Of a stretch of DNA of 50,529 bases, positions 15,180-23,537 are shown one piece after another. The notes below the pieces were generated by a model. The model had not been told where the DNA came from and did no database searches. It was given only the letters and a program-made list of their open reading frames with translations. Both the position numbers and the translations under genes were made by a program. The stretch lies in the NCBI GenBank assembly GCA_016928975.1, contig JAFGJR010000235.1, positions 1-50,529 on the forward strand, read 5' to 3'. Position 1 is the stretch's first letter. Every line of letters starts with the position of its first letter. Source of the stretch: Sedimentisphaerales bacterium (GTDB lineage: Bacteria > Planctomycetota > Phycisphaerae > Sedimentisphaerales > SG8-4).

Positions 15180-16931
15180 ATGGCAAACGCAGCGCTCAGT
15201 GCGATCTTCAGCCAGATGGCCGACATCATGGAGATTCTCGGTGAGGACCGGTTCCGCATCAACAGCTATCGCACGGTCGCCCGGGTGATCGAGGAGACCG
15301 GGACCGACATCGCGGTGTTGCTGGAGAACGGCGAACTGGCCGAGACGCCGGGGATTGGCAAGTCCTCGCTGGCCAAGATCGAGGAGTACGTCAAGACCGG
15401 CCAAATCCAGGCCCATCAGGAATTGCTGGCGAGGATTCCGCCGACCCTGCTGGACCTGCTGACCATTGCGGGCGTCGGGCCCAAGACCGTCAAGACCCTC
15501 TACGAGAATCTGCGCATCAGCAGCGTTGCGGAGTTGAAGAAGGCTGTCGACGATAAGACCATCGAGGCGCTGCCGGGTTTCGGGGCCAAGAAGGCCGCCG
15601 CCATCTTGCGAGGCATCGAGTTCCAGCAGACAGCCAGCGCCCGCATCCGGATCGACCAGGCAATATGCGCCGCGCAAATCGTCAAGGATTACCTTCGACC
15701 ACTGGGCGGCATTGACAAGATCGAGACAGCCGGATCGCTTCGCCGATGGGCGGAAACGATCGGGGACGTCGATCTTCTCGTCACTACGGACAAGGCAAGC
15801 TCCAAAGGAAAGCACACACCGGAGCAGATTATCGAGTCCTTCACGGGCGCCCCGTTTGTGGAGCGGGTCCTGGCCGCCGGCGGGACCAAGGGCTCGGTCG
15901 TCATCCGTACGGACACAACGCCCGTGCAGGTTGATGTCCGCGTTGTGCCACGGGAGAGCTTCGGCGCCGCCATGCAATACTTCACGGGCTCCAAGGCACA
16001 CAATATCCGCCTGCGTGAGGTCGCCATCAAGGCCGGACTGAAACTCAACGAGTACGGCCTGCTCAAGGACGACGAGATGATCGCCGGGGCGACCGAGCAG
16101 GGAATCTACAAGAAGCTCGGTCTCGACTACATCAATCCGCTCCTGCGCGAGGACCGGGGCGAAATGGACGCGGCCAGACGACACGCTCTGCCGAAGCTCA
16201 TCCGCGTGGGGGACATCCGGGGTGACTTCCATGTGCACACCGTCGCCTCCGACGGCGGCAATACGATCGAGGAAATGGCCCAGGCGGCGAAGGAAAGAGG
16301 TTACGATTTCCTCGGCATCACGGACCATTCGAAGTCGTCTGCCATCGCGAACGGCCAGTCCCCTCAGCGGCTCGCCCAGCAGATCAAAGAGATCCACAAG
16401 ATCGGCGAGAGACTCAAGGGGATCACGATCTTAGCGGGCGCCGAGGTGGACATCCTGGCCGAAGGCACTCTCGACTTCGAGGATGAGCTGCTGGCCGACC
16501 TGGACTTCGTTGTCGCATCGATCCATTCGGGCCTGGGCAGCCCTCGCGAGCGAGTCACGATGCGCACGCTCAAGGCGATGGACAACCCGTATGTGACCTG
16601 CATCGGCCATCCGACCGGGCGGCTCATCGGGCAGCGTGCCGCCATGGACCTGGATATGCCTGCTGTCATCGAGCACGCGGCCCAAACAGGCACGGCGCTT
16701 GAAGTCAACGCCGACCCCCTGCGTCTGGACCTCAAGGACATTCACTGCAAAATGGCGGTGGAAGCGGGTGTCAAACTGGCCATCGACACGGACGCCCACG
16801 GCACGGGCAGCCTGGGCCTGATGCCCTTCGGCGTCGCCACCGCCGCACGAGGCTGGGCCACGAAGGCCGACGTGCTCAACGCGTTCCCCCTCACCAAGCT
16901 CAAGGCCTTTCTCAAGGCCAAACGCCCGTAG
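15180..16931 (+). CDS. polX: DNA polymerase X with PHP domain
   Basis: A 583-aa family-X DNA polymerase/exonuclease for base-excision and gap repair. The N-terminal 8-kDa-like region holds two helix-hairpin-helix motifs: ETPGIGKSSLAKI at about 58-70 and IAGVGPKTVKTL at about 98-109. The palm carries GSLRRWAETIGDVDLLV (catalytic Asp pair at about 196/198) and VQVDVRVVP with the third Asp. The C-terminal PHP domain from about 349 is intact: DFHVHTVASDG, ITDHSKSS, GAEVDIL, ASIHSG, IGHP and IDTDAH supply the metal ligands for 3'-5' exonuclease activity. Length equals that of bacterial PolX. Confidence 0.97.
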   Translation: MANAALSAIFSQMADIMEILGEDRFRINSYRTVARVIEETGTDIAVLLENGELAETPGIGKSSLAKIEEYVKTGQIQAHQELLARIPPTLLDLLTIAGVGPKTVKTLYENLRISSVAELKKAVDDKTIEALPGFGAKKAAAILRGIEFQQTASARIRIDQAICAAQIVKDYLRPLGGIDKIETAGSLRRWAETIGDVDLLVTTDKASSKGKHTPEQIIESFTGAPFVERVLAAGGTKGSVVIRTDTTPVQVDVRVVPRESFGAAMQYFTGSKAHNIRLREVAIKAGLKLNEYGLLKDDEMIAGATEQGIYKKLGLDYINPLLREDRGEMDAARRHALPKLIRVGDIRGDFHVHTVASDGGNTIEEMAQAAKERGYDFLGITDHSKSSAIANGQSPQRLAQQIKEIHKIGERLKGITILAGAEVDILAEGTLDFEDELLADLDFVVASIHSGLGSPRERVTMRTLKAMDNPYVTCIGHPTGRLIGQRAAMDLDMPAVIEHAAQTGTALEVNADPLRLDLKDIHCKMAVEAGVKLAIDTDAHGTGSLGLMPFGVATAARGWATKADVLNAFPLTKLKAFLKAKRP

Positions 16932-17038
16932 GACAAGCGAGAGATTCCCCATCTTACGGGTGGTCCCGTCCTGCCAATGGCAGTACAATGGGGAGATCGA
17001 ATGAACAAGGGCTCACCATTGGTCATTGGAGATAGTCC

Positions 17039-18058
17039 ATGAGAATGCACCGTCGCCGCATGTACGCTGTCGTGCTGGGGCTGGCGCTCGCGATGGCACC
17101 GACGCTGCCGGCCCGAAATCGGCCGATACGTCTTCAGGGTGGGGAAACAACGGGCTTGATCCCGCTCACGGAGATGGGAGACGACCTGTACCAGGGACAA
17201 ACGGGCGGTCTGTATGGCGGCGGACAAGACACACCGCCCAAATCGCTCCTCCAGGCGGCAAAGGACCAGACCGCTCTGATCCAGCCGCTCGATCCGGATG
17301 GGGCGCCCTCCCGGAACGGCAAGATCGTGCTGATATCGCTCGGCATGTCCAACACAACGCAGGAGTTCTCAACGTTCAAGAAGCTGTCCGACGCAGACCC
17401 GAACACATCGCCGTATGTGGTCATCGTGGACTGCGCACAGGGCGGACAAGCTGCTCGTCAATGGGCCTATCCCACCAGCACGGCAAATAGACCTTCCCCT
17501 TGGGACGTGATGGATCAGCGGCTGGAACAGGCCCGCGTCGAACCCAATCAGGTGCAGGTGGTATGGATGAAACAGGCGGAAATCTCGCCCGCTCAGTACG
17601 GCGAGTTTCCCTTGCACGCACAAGTTCTGCAAGACAACATGAGCCTGATCGTGCACATGCTGGAAGCGCGGTTCGCCAACCTGCGCATCGTGTATCTATC
17701 CAGCCGAATCTACGCCGGCTACGCGACAACGCAGTTAAACCCGGAGCCCTACGCGTACGAATCGGCGTTCTCGGTGCGATGGCTGATCGAGGCGCAGCTC
17801 AACGACGATCCCAACCTGAGCTTCGATGCAGCCAAAGGCCCGGTGCAGGCGCCGCTGCTGCTGTGGGGTCCCTACCTGTGGGCCGACGGGGTGCAGCCGC
17901 GACAGAGCGATGGTCTGGTCTGGCTCCGGGAGGACCTGGGTTCCGATGGGACGCATCCCAGTACGTCCGGACGTCAGAAAGTCGCTCAGATGCTGCTGGC
18001 CTTCTTCAAGACCGACCCCAACGCGAGACAGTGGTTCGTGAGGCAACCCAGTTACTGA
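17039..18058 (+). CDS. Secreted SGNH-hydrolase-like protein
   Basis: A 339-aa exported protein; the leader is RRRMYAVVLGLALAMAPTLPA. Two features resemble SGNH/GDSL hydrolases: LISLGMSNT at about 100-108, where Ser sits after the first strand as in block I, and LGSDGTHPSTSGRQKVAQML near 305-325, which is the block V DGTHPSxxG with catalytic Asp and His. The intervening VVIVDCAQGGQAARQW fits block II. Activity could be an esterase or deacetylase acting on surface or dietary polysaccharide. The ATG follows GGAG (17027-17030). The substrate is unknown; the family assignment is by motif only. Confidence 0.7.
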   Translation: MRMHRRRMYAVVLGLALAMAPTLPARNRPIRLQGGETTGLIPLTEMGDDLYQGQTGGLYGGGQDTPPKSLLQAAKDQTALIQPLDPDGAPSRNGKIVLISLGMSNTTQEFSTFKKLSDADPNTSPYVVIVDCAQGGQAARQWAYPTSTANRPSPWDVMDQRLEQARVEPNQVQVVWMKQAEISPAQYGEFPLHAQVLQDNMSLIVHMLEARFANLRIVYLSSRIYAGYATTQLNPEPYAYESAFSVRWLIEAQLNDDPNLSFDAAKGPVQAPLLLWGPYLWADGVQPRQSDGLVWLREDLGSDGTHPSTSGRQKVAQMLLAFFKTDPNARQWFVRQPSY

Positions 18059-18219
18059 CGAGAGGCTGAGGCTCCCGCTGGGAGAATCGTTCCTTCTCAG
18101 CAAGAACATTTTCAGCGACCCCTTGACGCCAGGCAACGTAGAAGGCTTTATAGGAGGCGACACTCCCCGATGTGGTACGGCAGATGCGATTCGTTCTTTG
18201 AGGCCTGTGGCATCAACCC

Positions 18220-19134
18220 ATGTTGAAGCAAATGTACATTACGGATGGCAAAGTGACGGAGAACGGTCAGGGCGAGGCCCCGGTTTGGGTCTATACGGCT
18301 CCGGATGAGACCGAACGGCGGTTTCTCGTCGAGCAGTTGAGGATCGATGAGCACACACTGAGTTCCGCTCTGGACCCGGATGAGCTGAGCCGCCTGGAGT
18401 TTGAGCCGGAGCACGTGGCCATGATCTTCAAGCGACCCAAGCACTATACGGCCCAGGACAACTTCCTCTTCAGGGTGGTGTCCACCGGTGTCTTTCTCTT
18501 CAAGGACCGCCTGATCATTGTCCGGGCCGACGAGGCCCTGCTGTTTGAGGGCCGGCCGTTCATCAAGATTCAGTCCGTCCAGGACGTATTCCTCAAGCTC
18601 ATTTACCGGGCGATCTCCCATTTCGTCGAGCACTTGAAGGCGATCAACATGATCTCGACGGAGCTCGAGCAGCAGATCAACAAGTCCATGGAGAACAAGT
18701 ACCTGCTCAACCTGTTCACCCTGGAGAAGAGCCTGGTGTACTACCTTAGCGCGATCAACTCGAACGGCGTGCTCATCGACAAGGTGAAGAACAATGCCGC
18801 CAAGCTCGGACTGACGCAGGAAAACGTCGAGTTCCTGGATGACGTTCTGATTGAAAACAACCAGTGCCGGGGCCAGACCGAGATCTACTCCCAGGTGCTT
18901 TCCAGCCTTATGGACGCCCGGGCCTCGATCATCAGCAACAACCTGAACGTGCGAATCAAGGCGCTGACGATCATCACAATCGGCATCATGCTCCCCACGT
19001 TCATCGTCAGCATCTTCTCCATGAACGTCCCGATCCCGTTTGGCCACCATCCGCTCGGCTTCTGGATTGTCGCCGCGTTGGCCGCCATCTCCGCCGCGAT
19101 CGTCGCCGTCCTCTGGCGAAGTCTGCGGTGGTAG
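18220..19134 (+). CDS. CorA-family divalent cation channel with SMN motif
   Basis: A 304-aa CorA-like protein. A cytoplasmic alpha/beta region (1-120) has the FEPEHVAMIFKRPKHY and FLFRVVSTGVFLFKDRLIIV strands. A long helical stalk carries LYYLSAINSNGVLIDKVKN-type helices, and two C-terminal transmembrane helices lie at about 244-265 and 277-297. The loop between them normally has GMN, the ion-selectivity signature; here it reads FSMNVPIPF (Ser267-Met-Asn). CorA homopentamers carry Mg, Co or Ni. The substitution at the Gly makes specificity uncertain. It sits alone. Confidence 0.88.
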   Translation: MLKQMYITDGKVTENGQGEAPVWVYTAPDETERRFLVEQLRIDEHTLSSALDPDELSRLEFEPEHVAMIFKRPKHYTAQDNFLFRVVSTGVFLFKDRLIIVRADEALLFEGRPFIKIQSVQDVFLKLIYRAISHFVEHLKAINMISTELEQQINKSMENKYLLNLFTLEKSLVYYLSAINSNGVLIDKVKNNAAKLGLTQENVEFLDDVLIENNQCRGQTEIYSQVLSSLMDARASIISNNLNVRIKALTIITIGIMLPTFIVSIFSMNVPIPFGHHPLGFWIVAALAAISAAIVAVLWRSLRW

Positions 19135-19346
19135 ACGGCGGCTGGGGCCTTCCGGCCCGGCGAATGCAAGGGCGCCCGTACGGAGACCGCCCGATCCATA
19201 TTTTGCCCTTGCGAATCCCGTCAACCCGTGTTGAAATGTGCCGAACGAGAAACGACCGTAAGCACCCTATTCGTAGTAGGCTTTCATGGATGCCTGACCA
19301 TAGGAGATACGAGGATCGCTGTCCCGCCTGGCTGGAGCTAAGCACT

Positions 19347-21134
19347 ATGGAGATCACCCTCAAGCATCATAACCTGATCGAGTTGTTCAACCGCTCGTTG
19401 GCGACCGTAGCGTCGCTCGACAAGACGTGCGTCGAGGTCATACGCCCGGGCCGCCACGAGATGATGACGTTCCGCCAGTTGAAGGAACGCGCGGAGGCCT
19501 TCGCAACGTGGCTGCTGCATGAATCCGGTCTGCATGTCGGGGATAAGATAGCTCTTGTCAGCAAGAACCGCACCCACTGGGATGTCAGCCTGTGGGGCAC
19601 GATTCTTGCCGGGATGATACCGGTCCTGATCGATCCGGAGCGTGGGCCGCAGGGCGTGATCTCCCACCTGTTGTCGACCGATGCCCGCGGCCTGATCATG
19701 GCGGACGACTACGAGCACGAGGAGGCCCGGTACGAGCTGAGCCAATTTGCCGACGCCCACAAGCTCTGCATGGTCACGATGACCGACGAACCTCTTTGCG
19801 CGACCACGGTCCCGGACACCGCTGCCCTGGCAGACATCGAGCAACAGGTCAGCCCGGATGACACTGCCGTAGTCCTCTGCACCTCCGGCACAACCGGCGA
19901 CCCTCGCGAAGTGGAGCTGACTCACCTGAACTTCGTCGCGAACATCGAGGGGTCGGTCCGCAAGGTCGATATCACGCCGGCCGACGTGCTCGGCCACATC
20001 CTGCCGCCCCACCATTCCTTCGGCCTGACCGTCGGCAAATTCCTCCCCTTGGCTGCCGGCGCCATGAACATCTATACGAACAAGTATCGCGAGGTCGCGG
20101 ACCTGATCCGTGACAGGCACGTCACGATCTTCATCGCCATCCCGGCGCTGTACACCACTCTGGCCAAGAAGATCGAGGAGGGCGTCAACAGGCAGAAGAA
20201 AGAGAAGTGGATCGTCCGCCTGCTCGACCGCTTTGCGCCGGCGCATCTGGCTCGCAAGATCCGGGAAAAGCAGGGCTGGACCCAGCTTCGCTTCTTCCTG
20301 TCGGGGGCGGCGCCGATGCCCCGGTGGGTCCTGGAGGTCCTTTGGAAGCGGGGCTTCAAGATGTACGAAGGCTACGGCACGACGGAGAACTCCCCGGTGT
20401 ACGGGTTCAACGACCGGCTGGAGAGACTCGGCTCCGTCGGCAAGCCCATCGATACGCTCGTGGTGAAGATCGTGAACGAGGACAACCAGACGCTGCCGCC
20501 GCGACAGCGCGGCGAAATCTGTCTGGGCGGGCCTTGCATCATGAAAGGTTACTACAAGAACCCCAGAGCCACCCAGGCCGTGCTCGACACTGATGAACAA
20601 GGTGTCCGCTGGCTTCGTACCGGCGATCTCGGCTACCTCGATGAGGAGGGCAATCTCTGCATCACCGGCCGCAAGAAGTACCTCATCATCCTGCCCGGCG
20701 GCAAAAACGTGAATCCGGAGCGGGTCGAGGCGGCACTATCCGAGGCCCGCTTCGTCAAGGAGGTGCTCGTGGTTCCGACGCGACGGCTGGACAATGACGG
20801 CATCATGGAGGAGTCTGTCCGGGCCCTGGTCGTACCGGCCTGGGAGCTTCTGGAAGGCCACACCGGCCGCCAGCAGCGAGACCTGCTCGGTCAGCCGCAA
20901 TTGGTTAAGGGACTGCTCTGGGAGAGCATCCGCGACTGTCAGCAGAAGAACAAACAGCTCTCCGGCTTCGAGAAGATCGCCGCTCATCACCTGGAGATCC
21001 ACCCCGGGGAGCTGGTCAAGACCTCGACCGGAAAAGTCAAGCGCGAGCACTACATCAACCTCGAACATCTGGAGGCCAAGCACACGCCTGCGGCCGAATA
21101 TGTCACCGCGCGGACCGTCCAAGCCAGCACGTGA
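19347..21134 (+). CDS. Long-chain acyl-CoA synthetase-like AMP-forming ligase
   Basis: A 595-aa ANL-superfamily adenylate-forming enzyme. The P-loop-like motif is VVLCTSGTTGDPREVELTH, in which the usual Lys after Pro is Arg. Core motifs YEGYGTTENSPV and WLRTGDLGYLDEEGNLCITGRK follow, then YLIILPGGKNVNPERVE. Near the C-terminus TSTGKVKREH carries the catalytic Lys. A long internal region (about 270-330) and absence of a signal suggest a cytosolic or membrane-associated fatty-acid activating enzyme. The ATG at 19347 follows GGAG; a longer frame reaches into the CorA gene and is not coding. The physiological fatty acid is not resolved. Confidence 0.9.
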   Translation: MEITLKHHNLIELFNRSLATVASLDKTCVEVIRPGRHEMMTFRQLKERAEAFATWLLHESGLHVGDKIALVSKNRTHWDVSLWGTILAGMIPVLIDPERGPQGVISHLLSTDARGLIMADDYEHEEARYELSQFADAHKLCMVTMTDEPLCATTVPDTAALADIEQQVSPDDTAVVLCTSGTTGDPREVELTHLNFVANIEGSVRKVDITPADVLGHILPPHHSFGLTVGKFLPLAAGAMNIYTNKYREVADLIRDRHVTIFIAIPALYTTLAKKIEEGVNRQKKEKWIVRLLDRFAPAHLARKIREKQGWTQLRFFLSGAAPMPRWVLEVLWKRGFKMYEGYGTTENSPVYGFNDRLERLGSVGKPIDTLVVKIVNEDNQTLPPRQRGEICLGGPCIMKGYYKNPRATQAVLDTDEQGVRWLRTGDLGYLDEEGNLCITGRKKYLIILPGGKNVNPERVEAALSEARFVKEVLVVPTRRLDNDGIMEESVRALVVPAWELLEGHTGRQQRDLLGQPQLVKGLLWESIRDCQQKNKQLSGFEKIAAHHLEIHPGELVKTSTGKVKREHYINLEHLEAKHTPAAEYVTARTVQAST

Positions 21135-21150
21135 CAGGAGCCATTTGTTG

Positions 21151-21228
21151 TTTACATCTTGCGATTCCCGATTTACGATTGGGTCGATGATGGGTGCGCC
21201 CGATCATGAGTCGCAAACGGTAGATCAT
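21151..21228. repeat. Inverted heptamer-repeat element 3 (degenerate)
   Basis: The left array 21155-21182 reads CATCTTG, CGATTCC, CGATTTA, CGATTGG. A degenerate right array 21200-21228, read on the minus strand, is TGATCTA, CCGTTTG, CGACTCA, TGATCGG. It sits between an acyl-CoA synthetase stop and the next gene, on the same strand. The 7-mers are more diverged than in elements 1 and 2. Confidence 0.65.
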
Positions 21229-21251
21229 GGACCCGAAGGGAGGACCGTCGA

Positions 21252-22508
21252 ATGTCACACGCACGCAGAGCTACTGAAGCATCCGCCGACAGCAACCGTC
21301 TGAGCCGCCGTGGTTTCATGGCCGGCGCCGGTGCTGCGGCCATGTCGTTTGCCGTGATCAAGCCCGAGCTTGTTCGAGGCACCGCCGCCAACTCCAAGAT
21401 CAATCTCGGCCTGGTCGGCTGCGGCGGACGAGGCGTCTGGATCGCCAGGCTGTTCCGGGACAACGGCGGATACAACATCACCGCTGTCGCCGACTACTTC
21501 CAGGATCGCGCTGACAACGCCGGCAACGAGCTCGGAGTCCCGCAGGCCAATCGATTCACGGGACTCAAAGGCTATCTGAAGGTGCTGGAGAAGGCGGATG
21601 CGGTGGCGTTGGAGACCGCCCCATACTTCCGTCCCGAGCACGCGGCCGCCGCGGTCGAGGCAGGGAAACACGTCTATTTGGCCAAACCCATCGCGGTCGA
21701 TGTCCCGGGATGCCTGAGCATTCAGGACAGCGGCAAGAAAGCCAGAGCCAGGAAGCTGGCGTTCCTGATCGACTTCCAGACTCGCGCCGATCCCTTTTAC
21801 ATGGAAGCCTTGCGCCGCGTCCGCGAAGAGAAAGCCATCGGCGAGATCGCGTTCGGCGAGGCCATCTACCACGCGACCTGCCCGTTCGGACGGATGTACG
21901 ACATCTGGCGCAGCGATCCGGAGAACGGCGAGAATCGCCTTCGCGCCTGGGGCCTGGACAGGGTCCTCTCCGGCGACATCATCACCGAGCAGAACATCCA
22001 CACGCTGGACGTGATGAACTGGATCATGGAGGTGCCCCCGCTCTGGGCGGCAGGCACCGGCGCTCGCAAGGTGCGTCCCGTCGGCACGTGCTGCGATACC
22101 TTCAGCGGCTTCTTCCAGTACCCGAACAACGTCGGCATCACCTTCAGCTCACGCCAGATCGAAGGCCACGGCACACAGCCGGAAGGGATCCGCAACCGCA
22201 TGTTTGGAAGCGAGGGCGTCCTCGAGACCGAGTACGGCGGACAGGTCATCATCCGCGGCAAGCATTTCTATCGCGGCGGCTCCTCCCCGGGAATCTACCA
22301 GGACGGCGCCGTGGTCAACATCAAGACCTTCTACGAGAGCATCACCGGCGGCAAGTTCGACAACCCGACGGTGGAGACCAGCGTGCGGAGCAACCTGATC
22401 ACGATCCTCGGACGCATGGCCGCCTATCAAAATCGCATCGTCACCTGGGATGAGCTGCTCAGAAGCAAGGAGAAACTGGACGCGAACCTCAAGGGCGTCA
22501 AGGCCTGA
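21252..22508 (+). CDS. TAT-exported Gfo/Idh/MocA family oxidoreductase
   Basis: A 418-aa oxidoreductase with a twin-arginine signal (LSRRGFMAGAGAAAMSFAV, Arg about 18-19). The nucleotide-binding loop is LVGCGGRGVW near 55. In place of the usual EKP, the sequence is VYLAKPIAVDV, keeping Lys. The lid region AWGLDRVLSGDIITEQNIHTLD supplies the substrate-side Asp/His. It heads a co-directional run of five genes (25-143 nt gaps) with a TIM-barrel isomerase, hydrolase, Zn-dehydrogenase and SDR. A ribosome site GGAGGA lies 7 nt upstream. The likely role is oxidation or epimerisation of a sugar unit in the periplasm. Confidence 0.92.
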   Translation: MSHARRATEASADSNRLSRRGFMAGAGAAAMSFAVIKPELVRGTAANSKINLGLVGCGGRGVWIARLFRDNGGYNITAVADYFQDRADNAGNELGVPQANRFTGLKGYLKVLEKADAVALETAPYFRPEHAAAAVEAGKHVYLAKPIAVDVPGCLSIQDSGKKARARKLAFLIDFQTRADPFYMEALRRVREEKAIGEIAFGEAIYHATCPFGRMYDIWRSDPENGENRLRAWGLDRVLSGDIITEQNIHTLDVMNWIMEVPPLWAAGTGARKVRPVGTCCDTFSGFFQYPNNVGITFSSRQIEGHGTQPEGIRNRMFGSEGVLETEYGGQVIIRGKHFYRGGSSPGIYQDGAVVNIKTFYESITGGKFDNPTVETSVRSNLITILGRMAAYQNRIVTWDELLRSKEKLDANLKGVKA

Positions 22509-22533
22509 CGCGCCACATCTTGGAGAGCCACAG

Positions 22534-23427
22534 ATGATACGCGAACGAATCAGCCGACGAGAGATGTTCACACGAACTGGAGGAGCTATCGCGGGCCTGA
22601 CCCTCGCGGCCTCCGGCCTGTCGCTCGGACAGGACACGGAACGCAGGAGAAGGCCGAGAGGATTCAGGATCGGCGTCTGCGACTGGACGATCAACAAGCG
22701 AACCGACCCGACGGCTTTTGCGGTGGCGAAGAAGATCGGGCTCGACGGCGTCCAGGTGGACTTCGGGGGCGGCGAGAAGGACCCGCCGCTGTTCGACCCG
22801 GAACTGCAGAAGCGATACCTGGAAGAGGCCAGGACCCAGGACGTGCGGATCGCCTCGCTGGCGATGGGCGTCCTCAACGAGGTCCCGTACAAGAGCGATC
22901 CCCGGGCCGAGAAATGGGTCGATCAGGCGATCGACACCGCGGCGGCGATGAGGCAGCGGATCATCCTGCTGGCCTTCTTCGGCAAAGGCGATCTGAAGAA
23001 CGACAAGGCAGGCACGGACGCCGTGGTAAGCCGCCTCAAGAACATCGCATCGAAAGCAGAAAAGGCCCGTGTGACGCTCGGTATCGAGTCCTGGCTCAGC
23101 GCCGAGGAGCACATTGCCATCCTCGACCGTCTCAATTCGCCCGCCGTGCGGGTCTACTATGACGTCGCCAATTCGCACAAGATGGGTTACGACATCTACA
23201 AGGAAATTCGTACGCTCGGCCGGCGCATCTGCCAGGTCCATGCCAAGGACTACGACGACCTCTACGGCAAGGGCTCCATCGATTTCAAGCGGGTCCGCGA
23301 GGCAATGGATGAGGCCGAGTATCGCGGCTGGTTGGTGATGGAAGGCACAAAGCTGCCGCTGGGCGTCGAGGAAAGCTGCCGTGTGGACGCCGAATACCTG
23401 AGAACGATCTTCCCGCGGCAAGTATGA
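22534..23427 (+). CDS. TAT-exported TIM-barrel sugar isomerase/epimerase-like protein
   Basis: A 297-aa protein of the AP-endonuclease-2/xylose-isomerase-like TIM-barrel fold. The twin-arginine signal ISRREMFTRTGG is followed by a hydrophobic stretch. Barrel strands with metal or substrate residues are seen at LDGVQVDFGGG, VTLGIESWLS, VRVYYDVANSHKMG and CQVHAKDYDD. The last motif, WLVMEGTKLP, carries the final Glu. Such proteins isomerise, epimerise, dehydrate or cleave keto-sugars. The gap to the Gfo/Idh/MocA gene is 25 nt and a GGAGAG ribosome site precedes the ATG at 22534, supporting co-expression. Confidence 0.9.
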   Translation: MIRERISRREMFTRTGGAIAGLTLAASGLSLGQDTERRRRPRGFRIGVCDWTINKRTDPTAFAVAKKIGLDGVQVDFGGGEKDPPLFDPELQKRYLEEARTQDVRIASLAMGVLNEVPYKSDPRAEKWVDQAIDTAAAMRQRIILLAFFGKGDLKNDKAGTDAVVSRLKNIASKAEKARVTLGIESWLSAEEHIAILDRLNSPAVRVYYDVANSHKMGYDIYKEIRTLGRRICQVHAKDYDDLYGKGSIDFKRVREAMDEAEYRGWLVMEGTKLPLGVEESCRVDAEYLRTIFPRQV

Positions 23428-23537
23428 CGCGCGTCGCGTTCGCTCGGCATCGTGAGCTGGATACGATCACGCGGGGTGGGTTCTTAGCCCACACGGTCAC
23501 CCACCGAAGCATATAGGACTGGAGAAAGGTAGGTTCG

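Noticed and set aside
18123..18154. Promoter for the CorA-like gene (TTGACG and TATAGG)
   Set aside because: Spacing is 20 nt and the -10 is poor; not strong enough to list as a feature.
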